Positions 35,185-43,984 of a stretch of 64,000 bases of DNA are shown piece after piece. Source of the DNA: Dimorphilus gyrociliatus. Its lineage: Eukaryota; Annelida; Polychaeta; Dinophilidae. Under the pieces are notes generated by a model. The model saw nothing but the letters and a program-made list of their open reading frames with translations, was not told the origin of the DNA and searched no databases. The position numbers and the translations under genes are program-made. How positions within the stretch are numbered: position 1 is the first letter of the stretch; every line of letters begins with the position of its first letter. The stretch lies in NCBI GenBank assembly GCA_904063045.1, contig CAJFCJ010000005.1, positions 28,569 through 92,568 of the forward strand. Direction: 5' to 3'.

Positions 35185-35875
35185 CTAAAGGTTGCCAAAT
35201 TATCAAACTGTCAATGTTAAGAAGAAAAAGGTTTGTTCCAATGGAGGTTGTTTTCAGATGATCTCAGATTACTCGATTGAGATATTGTAGTATTTCTTAA
35301 TAATTTTGTTTCAAATTTTATTTACAATACTCTCTGTTCTCTCACCCAATTTTGTTACATTCACTCCCTTTTATACTTCGCTAGCATTGCTTAACTAGGT
35401 ATTTGTGCTCATCAGTGTTTTTTTACCTATTTATGACCTGAGATATCACTCAATGAGACTGAGTTAAAAACCCTGACCATGACTCATAATCATTCTCTCA
35501 TACATTTGCTGACTAATAATAACACATAACATACAAACGTTCTGTTCAGTTGGAATGGAACAGTGAGAATATATATACTTGAAGTTTTCCTCTGATTTCC
35601 AATCATCACTTCACAGTTGGCAAACTATCTAGTTCGTACTTATATTTAGTAACAGGATGTTGCAAGGTTTAACATTTAGCAAGGTTAATTGAATTATAAC
35701 TCGGTCAAACATTAACTGGTACTTATAGATGAACCTTCACGATGACTAATCAAGATCTATGTTTGGCCATATGTTATTGCCTTTTCTTATGCAGGTTTTA
35801 AGAGGTAGATATACTGTATAAGTTGCACATAGTAAAATAATTTAAGCATAAAGTATAATGAAAGTTATACACTGG
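35185..35875 (-). mobile_element. Degenerate LTR-A (minus) split by an LTR-C insertion
   Basis: 35185-35270 and 35545-35875 together follow the LTR-A sequence at 46900-47326 in the same orientation (GGTTGCCAAATTATCAAACTG, TATATATACTTGAAG, GATTTCCAATCATCACTT, GCAAGGTTAATTGAATTATA). Between them, about 35275-35540 matches the LTR-C repeat at 37205-37545 (TTATACTTCGCTAGCATTGC, CATACAAACGTTCTGTTCA). So LTR-C inserted into an already old LTR-A. Confidence 0.6.
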
Positions 35876-36290
35876 GAAATGGTCAGGAGGAATAAAATAG
35901 CTATTAATATGTCCTTGTGGGGCTCCAAACTAAGTGTGGTGGTTTTTTACCACATCGTCATAATATAACTAATTCTTGGTTGTCATAAGAAGTACTCAAT
36001 TATTGATATTCCGACACAAAATCCTATTAATTTATTGTAATTTTATGATGTATCTATAAATTTGGCTGTTCAATATTTATATCATGCATATTCTGATATT
36101 GTTTAATATTTTCATTAACACTCATAAAACTCACCTATCTAGAAGGAATGTTGCCTAAAGTGTTAATAGTCCATCTTTTTATTATATCAGCAACAAGTTT
36201 GATTGAGGGGAATAGTAATTTACTTTTATAATTTTATCACACTTTTTATAGTTGTGTTCCATTTTAAGACTGCTCTTATTCAATCATTGA
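35876..36290. other. Intergenic with a MITE-like scrap
   Basis: 35870-35965 resembles the MITE interior at 39300-39400 (TGGGAAATGGTCAGGAGGAATAAAATAGC) and ends near TTTTTTACCACATC, like the MITE right end. The rest is featureless. Confidence 0.35.
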
Positions 36291-36299
36291 GGATAGAAA

Positions 36300-38400
36300 G
36301 ATGATACGTCCTCCAATTATGACAGTTTTCTATTATGATATTGGTGTGGATGGTTGTAAAATTTTATGTACTAATCTACATATTTGCAAGTAAGTAAAGA
36401 ATGGATGTGAAAATTTATTTAATTTTGCCTTTTTTTTTATTAGATCATTCAATGATTTTAAAGATTTTGGAAAATGCAGCATTAAAAGTGAAAGAATAGA
36501 TGATATATTAAATCTTGTCAATGAGACAGGATCTGTTTATTACGAAAGAAATACACTTTGTAGTTAGTTTTAAGTTTTTTATGATTTGTCAAATTTTGTT
36601 CAAAATGATCTTATTTTTAAATTTTTTCATTCAAAAATTTCAGCCAATAAAACAGTTGAAGGTAATTGTAAAGTATTTCTTAAAATGATTAAGATAAACC
36701 TTATTTCTGACAGAGCAAATGTATTCCAAGCATGATAACTTCCACTCAAATTTGATTAATAATCTTTTAGTGCTTGAATTTAAGTTTACAATACCAGCAC
36801 AAATAGTGACTTGCAAGATAGTTTGCAATATTTTATCAAACTGTGTGTTAGTTTTTCAATAGGAAAAATATTTTTCCAAAATTTTTTCACATATCAAATA
36901 TTTTCAGAGGATTTGATTTCAAGGAAAACAAATCTGAATGCTGGCTAAAATCAAAAGCTAATGTCAGTCTTATAAATTTTACTCCAGAAAATGAGATAGC
37001 CTTCTATGGAAAAGGTAGTAAGTGTCAACTAAAATTTAGATTTTATATATTGAAAATTCATATCATCTTCTTATTTTATGCTTGAATTATCTTTCATTTA
37101 AAAAATATTGGCTAGGCTGCAGAATATTCTTTTCATTTCACATTATTATACATATGTGCTAGATGATTCCTATTCAGTAGTCAACAGCCAGCAAGGTATA
37201 AAAGATTTATTTTTTTCGCTTTTATCACGGAATTGTCCACAATTCCGTCTAAATTATATTTAAAGTATTCGTTGATTTCCCACACTGTTCTGACATATTC
37301 ACACTCTTTTATACCCTTGCTGGCGTCACTTAACTGGGCGCTTTACTTTACTCATTCATGGTGCCACGTTCGCGCCACGTCGGTAGTTACTCCCGTGATG
37401 TGGTACCGAGTCAACTGGACCGTCCTAGCTTTGGCTAAGTCAAGTTACCCCTTTAAGTGACGCCGACTCACACTGACATACACTGACATACATACTGATA
37501 TACACTCAGTGACTCAAACTAACACATAATGTCTAACGTTCTGTTCACAGAGAAAGATCAATATAAACTCAGTATGGAATAATTGACATTATAGATTTAT
37601 GGATAACAATAATAATTTCATTTCTGAATATTAAAAAACCAGAACAGCAATGCTAAAATATAATAACCTTGGGATTTTTAATGTCACTGAAGATCTAAGA
37701 TATGACTGAAAAAGATGACCCCTGCTGCTGGTAATTATATCACTTTATCTGTTGATGCTTAACCATAAGATTGTATTATAGACACAGACAATTTTAACTA
37801 CAAACCACATAAGAAAAAAGAGCTCTTCTCTGGTCCAATGCTTTTGGCTAAAGTATTCTTTCTTATTGTATCAGCCATCTCACATTTACTCAATAAAATG
37901 TATGAAAAAAGTCCCACCTACAACACAAAAAACGACATATCACTAAGTTATTAATATCGCATAACAAAACAGAGGACTACAATGACTAGAATAGCTACAT
38001 CTTTATATTGATTTTGGATAACATAGTAATTTCTAGAGTTAGGAAAATTTTTATATATAGACTTTTGAGTTTATGTAGGGCTGAACTGAGGATTAGGAAG
38101 CATAAAGTGAAAAGAATCTTATTAACTGGTGAGTTACAGTTAGGGTAAAACGCCAAAAAATAGTAGCTGTTATATTTATATCAATATTTTTTATTGACCA
38201 ACAGTTTGGAATATCTGTAATAACACTGCTGTTTGTTCAAGATTTAGTTTAGATTATGATACTAATAATTTGAAGATAACAGAAATGCCATTGATTTATT
38301 CAAACTATGAAGGAAGATTTTTTGGAAGACAGAAACGATTGAAATGTACAAATAGGGAAAATTTTCAACACCTGAAATGTTTAAAAGGTCTCTTTCTTGG
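36300..38400 (+). CDS. Second PAN/apple-module cluster, probably decaying
   Basis: Module pieces: about 36303-36390 (DIGVDGCKILCTNLHICK) plus, after a 55-bp intron with GTAAGT donor, SFNDFKDFGKCSIKSERIDD (36445-36566). Then about 36745-36845 (IVTCKIVCNILSNC) plus, after an intron ending TTTTCAG, RGFDFKENKSECWLKS (36905-37015). Then about 38203-38350 (WNICNNTAVCSRFSLDYDTN). The intron position after the CxxxC-x(4-6)-C-x helix is the same as in the gene at 14967-18690, so the two clusters share origin. The LTR-C insertion at 37205-37545 lies between modules. No signal peptide is seen. Exon joining beyond single modules is inference. Confidence 0.5.
37205..37545 (-). mobile_element. LTR-C copy, locally GC-rich
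   Basis: This 340-bp segment is much richer in G+C than its surroundings (GGTGCCACGTTCGCGCCACG). It has TTTTATACCC, a short repeat block of CACTGACATA units (about 37468-37505) and the end TAACGTTCTGTTCACA (about 37551). A worn copy lies at 35275-35540. A 9-bp hairpin with 2-nt loop, CGGAATTGTCCACAATTCCG, is at 37228-37247. Read on the minus strand it would begin TGTGAACAGAACG, as an LTR would. No target duplication identified. Confidence 0.45.
38020..38155. repeat. Dispersed repeat D1
   Basis: AGGGCTGAACTGAGGATTAG, then GAAGCATAAAGTGAAAAGAA, is shared with 58868-58925 with few changes. The neighbouring 37915-38005 also matches 58708-58790 in inverse orientation (TATAAAGATGTAGCT, GATATGTC). 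Confidence 0.55.
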
Positions 38401-38420
38401 GTAAATATTTTTGTATTTTT

Positions 38421-39190
38421 ATTTTTTAGATTAAAAGAATATATGTAAAGCTTCTGAACAAGGAAAATCTGTTGGGAAATGCAGTAAAATACTCTTGGTT
38501 TGAAAGGAAAATACTAGTCTTGTTCACTTTCTGTGTTCGATAAGTGGTAGTCATCTTTGTTTTTTTTATTACAATTATTACTTTTTTTACCTTTGACTGA
38601 AGGCTAATTGATTTTTGCATCTCTATTTCATCAAAGACTTTTATATTTTGAAGGTACTGATTACAAAAAAGTAAGTTGTTCATTAAATCTTTTTTAGGCC
38701 ATTGTGTCACGTTCGCCTTCAAATAACTTCTTTGCAAATTATGAATTTTTTGTAGGTGATGGCTGAATATAGAATATTTGGAAGAAAATATTACTTATTT
38801 AGAGAGGACAATGATACAACAAACTAAAATCAACTTTATCCTGTATTGTTCAAATATGCCTTGTAATGTGGCCATTGCAATCTATTAGATTCTATTTCAT
38901 ATGAGTTTAGCAATATTAAAGCTTCCATTGAATATTCTGCAAATGACAAATATTTCCATTGTCTTTTGTCACCTTCTGAAATCCAGTAAGAGTATATTCT
39001 AAAAACTGCAGTTAAAGAAATAATTTATATATTTCAATACATATAACTTGACAGGCTGTTTAGAAGTTGAGACCAGGTTGGCTTAGGCACTACTAAAACA
39101 ATGAACCATTTGTCATCGACTAATCTACCCCAGATGGATAAAGTAGTCAATATCTTAATATAATCTGTAGAAAAGTATGGGAAGATTTGA
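38421..39190. other. Intergenic, no gene recognised
   Basis: A 103-aa minus ORF (38426-38737) shows no motif and overlaps the dispersed repeat at 38513-38640. The remainder is AT-rich and featureless. Confidence 0.3.
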
Positions 39191-39194
39191 AAAT

Positions 39195-39874
39195 GAAAAG
39201 ATGATGAGTTGGCAATGCACAGTAGTCAGATGGGAGAATTAGCTATAATTAAACAATGGGACCGGTCGAAAACGGCCATAAATGAAATATTTGAAAGTTA
39301 GATTTCAGCCTGGGAAATGGTTAGGAGGAATAAGATAACTGTTGATATGTTCTTAGGAGGGTCCCATCTAAGGGTCAGGGGTATTCAAAAAGGTTAGGCA
39401 AAAACAAGGGCTGGGTTAGGGTTAGGGTTAGGGTAAAACCATACATTTATGGCCGTTTTCTACCACATCCTTAAACAATGTTCATCAATAGACTCAACAG
39501 AAGTGGTTTGTGACATAAGAGTGATAAAAAAGGATAACAAATGTTCTCAATTGTTACTTGTCACCATGAACAACCTGCTTTTCCAAGTGGAACCATTTAC
39601 TCATGTTTTACAGCAAGTCAATCTGGAAGAAATTACCTATAATGAGTGTAAGTCAAACAAGTTGTCCTACAAGACAACTCACAACCCATTAAATCCTTTA
39701 AGAAACCAACCAATGAAAGACAAAACTCTGCTATTGAACTCTCATATTACTACTTGCTTAAATATTATTATTTCGAATAAACCATTTTAATTTAAACATT
39801 TGTTTAAAGTTTTGAGTAAAACCAGTATTGTTATAACTTGAAAATGTATAAATTTGCCAAGCAATAGCAGTACA
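39195..39874 (+). mobile_element. Remnant of the envelope-bearing LTR element, internally deleted, MITE inside
   Basis: 39200-39257 and 39471-39725 match an internal segment of the envelope region (as at 55775-56070). At 39726 the sequence jumps straight into the LTR (CTCTGCTATTGAACTCTCAT, as at 57135) and ends GCAGTACA at 39874. About 1 kb is missing relative to the copy at 51804-57288. Premature ends and the MITE insertion make it non-coding. Confidence 0.75.
39258..39470. mobile_element. MULE-type MITE-2 with 9-bp TSD and (TTAGGG)n core
   Basis: A 213-bp element inside the retroelement remnant, with TTAAACAAT duplicated at 39249-39257 and 39471-39479. The undisturbed retroelement copies have a single TTAAACAAT at this place. 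Inverted ends: GGGACCGGTCGAAAACGGCC then ATAAATG on the left and, reversed, GGATGTGGTAGAAAACGGCC then ATAAATG on the right. The interior contains GGGTTAGGGTTAGGGTTAGG at about 39415. Confidence 0.9.
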
Positions 39875-41220
39875 CTATACCTCCATTTTTCTTCATTTTC
39901 TATATAATTTTTACCAGAATTATAGATGTCAGCACTGCGTATTCCTAAAAAATACACTGAAGATAGAAAATCACTAAATGCTACATTAAAACGATATAAT
40001 CTGTGCACTTAAAAATATCAACATAATAATATTTAGACTTTAGATATTATAGAACTATAGAATGACTTTTATTTCGTAGCAATTATAATTGTGGAGCTTT
40101 TGAAAGATGTTTATTAGATTCTAGAACTTTAAAAAGGCCTTTGTTTCGTAGGAAACATATTCTATGACCAAAACAGATGTTGCATTATGCAATTAACAAT
40201 GGAACAAACAATATAGAAAAAATGCATGTCAAACATGTTTCATCTTATTCAAAAACAGATGCGGAAGAGGCAGGCTTGTTTTTGCACTGCCACATGTTAG
40301 CCATAAGTGATGCAATAGTTTTTCATATCTTTGTTATATGTGCATTGTGAGACTGTTACATTTCAACTTTGTAATCTTTTGACCAAGTGAACCCAAGCTT
40401 TGGTAAATGTATAAAAGGAAATACATTTCCCCAGTTTGTCAGTTCAATTCTGTAACTGTCAGCTGGTTGTTTAAACTTGCTTATTTAGAACTAGAAACTC
40501 ATTGACTCAATACATATTCTTTAAATGAAGTACTGGCATTCTGCTGATTAATTTCTACCAAAATTTCATTTTTTAAGACTACTTGTGGACGAATTTGAAA
40601 GGTTCTATGTGGTGTGAGTACTTTGGTGAGTTGATAAATGATTGAAAAGGACGAATACTGTTCAGAAGAAACAGAAATACCTACAATTACAATACAACAA
40701 AGTACATAATCTAAATGTTTGTTTATCTTTTAATACAATGTGAGAAAGTGCAGCTATGTTGCCAAAATACCAAAATTTTTTTTAATTGTTTTTTAAATAA
40801 AAAATCTAGAGTGAAATTTTCAAACCTCAATATTTTAATCATCTCCAGAGACAATCATTTAAACTATCAAAAACGTTTTAAGCTGAATACAATATCCTTC
40901 ACTATCACATTTATATTGATCAGGTGAGCATTGAGTACTTAAACAGGAAAGACTTGTTCTCTCTACAGAAAAACTAGGATTTGCATAAATATTTCTATTT
41001 CTATCTATTTGAAGTGTGCATGACTCATTAGAAATTCTAATGGCAGAACATAAAGGATTTTGTGAGCAAGAAGTCTCATCACTACCATTAACACAGTTTG
41101 GTATTCCATTACATTCAAGAGATCTTGAAATGCAACTATCTAGGCACAAATTTGTTTTTGAAATGTACAAGCTGCAAGTAAAAACAATTAGATCATTTAG
41201 ATTTGTGAAAGATAACAATA
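39875..41220 (-). pseudogene. LDLa/rhodopsin-type GPCR gene broken by LTR insertions
   Basis: Minus strand. 40859-41218 encodes an LDL-receptor class A module (CNGIPNCVNGSDETSC) and the start of another (CSPDQYKCDSEGYCIQ). About 40708-40790 is a worn TM1 region ending in a KINKH loop, and 39880-40001 encodes RFNVAFSDFLSSVYFLGIRS then a WRYS stretch, the TM2 and loop pattern of GRL101/LGR-type receptors. A solo LTR (40002-40706) splits TM1 from TM2. An LTR-A end (39874) cuts the gene just after the loop. LDLa plus class A 7TM is a known receptor architecture in invertebrates. A second, inverted copy of the TM1-TM2 segment lies at 41838-42000. Confidence 0.6.
40002..40706 (+). mobile_element. 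Solo LTR-B with 5-bp TSD
   Basis: The 705-bp element begins TGTGCACTT and ends AAGTACA, so TG...CA with short inverted ends. TAATC is duplicated at 39997-40001 and 40707-40711. It has a TATA-like GTATAAAAGG at about 40409 and no ORF. The undisturbed receptor sequence at 41905-41945 shows what the empty site looks like. Other copies lie at 21385-21680, 33727-34045 and 42420-42590. Confidence 0.78.
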
Positions 41221-41359
41221 AAGAAGCGTATAGAATTTCTTGTCATAGCTAATAGAAAGTTAAGGGCAAAATTTGGTTACTAATCTTGTAACATTCCATA
41301 AAGAAATTAAATAGAAAGAGTATCAAAGCTTAAAAAAACAAATTAGCCTGAAAAGATGT

Positions 41360-41800
41360 CAAAAAATGTAAAATCCCATTCTTTGGGATATTTTTTCCCA
41401 ACTCCTAAGACGTTTTTTCCCGAGTAGATGGCGTTTTGGAAATTATATTTTTATTACTGTTTATCTATTTTTTTGTGTAAAGCTCCAACTATTTTCACAT
41501 TAGTTCTGTTTGTTTAGAGTTGGGAGAAGATGTCTGATTAGGTTCAAGTTTCAGGCATCTCTAACAGAGCAGTGAACTTTTCATAAGAAATCCTCATCTA
41601 TGAAGATTTTTGTCTGAGAAGATGATCAATTATTAGAAAAACAGAATATTGAAATGAAGAGAAAAATATTTGAAATTTGGGAAAATTATACACTCGGACG
41701 GCTAATGGCTGATGAAATATTAGCTTCATTACCTTGGCTGGGCATTTCGTCCCTTTTTCCTGGACATTACATTCCTTTAGCAGGGACATTTTTTTATGAT
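41360..41800. other. Intergenic with worn TIR-like motifs
   Basis: Repeated TTTTTTCCC blocks (41388-41425: GGGATATTTTTTCCCAACTC, then GACGTTTTTTCCCGAG) and a separate GACATTTC/GTCCCTTTTTCC/GGACATTA block at 41740-41790 look like decayed MULE terminal arrays. No coding sequence. Confidence 0.3.
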
Positions 41801-41837
41801 TTGGTTAGTTTAACCATGTATCAAAAATTTTAAAGGC

Positions 41838-42179
41838 TATAAGTTGGATTTTTTTTATATTTGGTATTTTTGGCAATATAGCTGCACTTTCTCACATTGC
41901 ATTAAAAGATAAACAAACATCTAGATTTTATCGTTTTAATGTAGCGTTTAGTGATTTTCTATCTTCAGAGTATATTTTAGGAATATGCAGTGTTTGAAAA
42001 ATGATAGTTTCATATTTTCTAACAACTTTGTTTTTTCTCTTCTACAAACTATGTTTAGTCAGAATGTAAACTTGGGAATTATTTTGACTAATTTCTTTAA
42101 TTTATTAACTGTTTACTTTATGGCAAGTAAGCTGACACAAAATAAATTTAAAAAAATGGCTGAGGTAAAATGGTTATAA
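41838..42179 (+). pseudogene. GPCR TM1-TM2 fragment, inverted relative to the LDLa gene
   Basis: About 41848-41995 translates to a hydrophobic TM1 with FGIFGNIAALSHIALKDKQT, then RFYRFNVAFSDFLSSE, matching the TM1-TM2 boundary (conserved Asn in TM1, Asp in TM2) of class A receptors. It is close to the minus-strand pieces at 40775-40708 and 40001-39930. A further ORF (41985-42179) has one more hydrophobic stretch. No start or full 7TM is present. Confidence 0.5.
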
Positions 42180-42419
42180 CCCTGATTCTAAATCATCTGT
42201 CAATAGATAACCATTGTATAACCATTCGTTTTAGAGTTATATGATTAGTGTATGGGTTTAAGGATCAAGCAAAATAAAAGCAAGGTAAAAATGAAATATG
42301 TGACCCTCTGGTCTTTTCTAAGGTCAAACAGCCGCTAATAGTCTAAATAGTAATGGCATTAGCAAGAGTATCAAATATTTATTTAACAGAAGGATTTCCT
42401 CTAAAATTATTTACAGACT

Positions 42420-42590
42420 GTACTCTCTTGTATAGTAGGAATTTCTCATTCGTCACAACTGTATTTGTCCTTTCCAATCATTTACTAATTCACCAAAGTA
42501 CTCAAACAAATAGAATCTTTCAAGTTAGTCCACAATTATTCTTAATAAGTGTAATTTTGGCAGAAATCAATATTCAGTAAGCAGTGCACT
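42420..42590 (-). repeat. LTR-B fragment (minus)
   Basis: GTCACAACTGTATTTGTCCT, TTCCAATCATTTACTAATTC and AACAAATAGAATCTTT match the inverted LTR-B piece at 33775-33850, in the same orientation. Confidence 0.5.
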
Positions 42591-42596
42591 AGAAGA

Positions 42597-42645
42597 TACT
42601 TCTCTCTCTTTCTCCCTATCTTTTGCTCTCTTTCTCTCTCCATTC
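42597..42645. repeat. CT-rich simple repeat
   Basis: TTCTCTCTCTTTCTCCCTAT, then TTTTGCTCTCTTTCTCTCTC, an imperfect pyrimidine run. Confidence 0.7.
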
Positions 42646-42723
42646 CCATTTTCAAACTGACAAACTTAATCATTCTTTCTTGAGTACTTTCTCATACTCT
42701 TCATAGGAACCTTAGCTCAAATA

Positions 42724-43082
42724 TTACTTTTCATTGCACCAGAAATTTATTATTAAAAAAAAAGTCTGATAATAATTTAATGAATAACTAAACATAATTA
42801 TAGAAAATATAGACATAAATGATTTATTAGTATGCTTAACGCCATTTCTTTCTACAGTAGCTATCTCAGCAATTTCAGATGTTTTTCTTTGTTTTGCAGA
42901 AGTAGTAAAATTACTTGAAACTTTAAATTGTGACATCTAAAAACACGACATACAAAGGATGTAAAAAGGGACATAATGAATGAAAAATTTACAATATTCA
43001 AATATATTATTACAATTAAATGAACATTTCTACTATTTGTGCTCAAAAAAATGATAAAAAAGACAGTTACTGATTGCAGCAT
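42724..43082 (-). CDS. Unrecognised short minus-strand ORFs
   Basis: The ORF at 42724-42936 starts MSQFKVSSNFTTSAKQRKTS and is hydrophilic for about 40 residues before becoming hydrophobic, as if reading into an intron. An overlapping ORF (42861-43082) is hydrophobic. No family signal; it may be a first exon of an unknown gene or chance. Confidence 0.2.
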
Positions 43083-43984
43083 GATTTAAATATATTTTAT
43101 AACAACCAGTTACAATTTATAGACAATTTAGTTCTTTGAAAACACTATTTTGGAGTAATGGAGACACTGCTCAATGTCACAGTGCTGGTAGAAGGTCTTT
43201 GTTTAGCCAAAAATTTTCCTAATCATTCTAGGCAGAAAAAATTATTCTTTTTTATTTATTTCAGGAATATGAATTTTTACAAAAAGGAGATGTTGATTAA
43301 ATCATAAAATTGAGTATGACAATCTCATATGGCCAATTTGCTCAAAGCATTTGGATTTAAGAACATTGTCATATTAACATTTTTACATTGCTGAAAATTT
43401 TTATCATCCTTTAAGAAATGTCATATGTGATTTCTTCAAGTATTTTAAATAGAAAAACAAACATAATTTATTTGAATGTGTAGAGGAATAATTGAATTTT
43501 GTTTTGTTGATTGTGAATTTTATAAGAAAATGATTAAAAAAGCAAAAAACAAAAAAAAATTAGACTTACTTATCATTTCAAAAATTGAATTGTCATTGTT
43601 TCTCTTGCAGCCCCTTCAAAAAAATTATGGCGTCACTTCAACAGCTGACATGCTATGTACAAATTTTTAAAAATATTCTCCAAATTTCAAATGCAATGTA
43701 ATTTGCATTCTAATGCAAAAAACTACTAGCAATACACCTCAGAATTTATTCAGATAAACAGATAGTAGTCAAAAACACAGGAAATTTTTAAACAAATGGT
43801 GAAAAAAAAAGAATGTTTCTAAATTAAATATTTAGCAACAAGGAAAAAGAAACACTTGGCTCCCATCCAGGATCTTCATTTTCATGGTCAACAGCAACAG
43901 TTGTTGAATAATACACTGCATACAAAGCTTACTTACAACTCCTAAATTTGCATATTCGCACTAATCTTGATTACTTAGAATTGA
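43083..43984. other. Intergenic, no gene recognised
   Basis: A 64-aa Lys-rich ORF (43476-43670) has no motif. The stretch is otherwise featureless AT-rich DNA downstream of the DNase I-like gene. Confidence 0.3.

Noticed and set aside
38426-38737. 103-aa minus ORF
   Set aside because: It overlaps a dispersed repeat shared with 16665-16830 and has no family signal.
39410-39436. (TTAGGG)n as a true telomere or chromosome-fusion scar
   Set aside because: Only about three to four units, inside a MITE with inverted ends and a 9-bp duplication, and a sister MITE has the same core.
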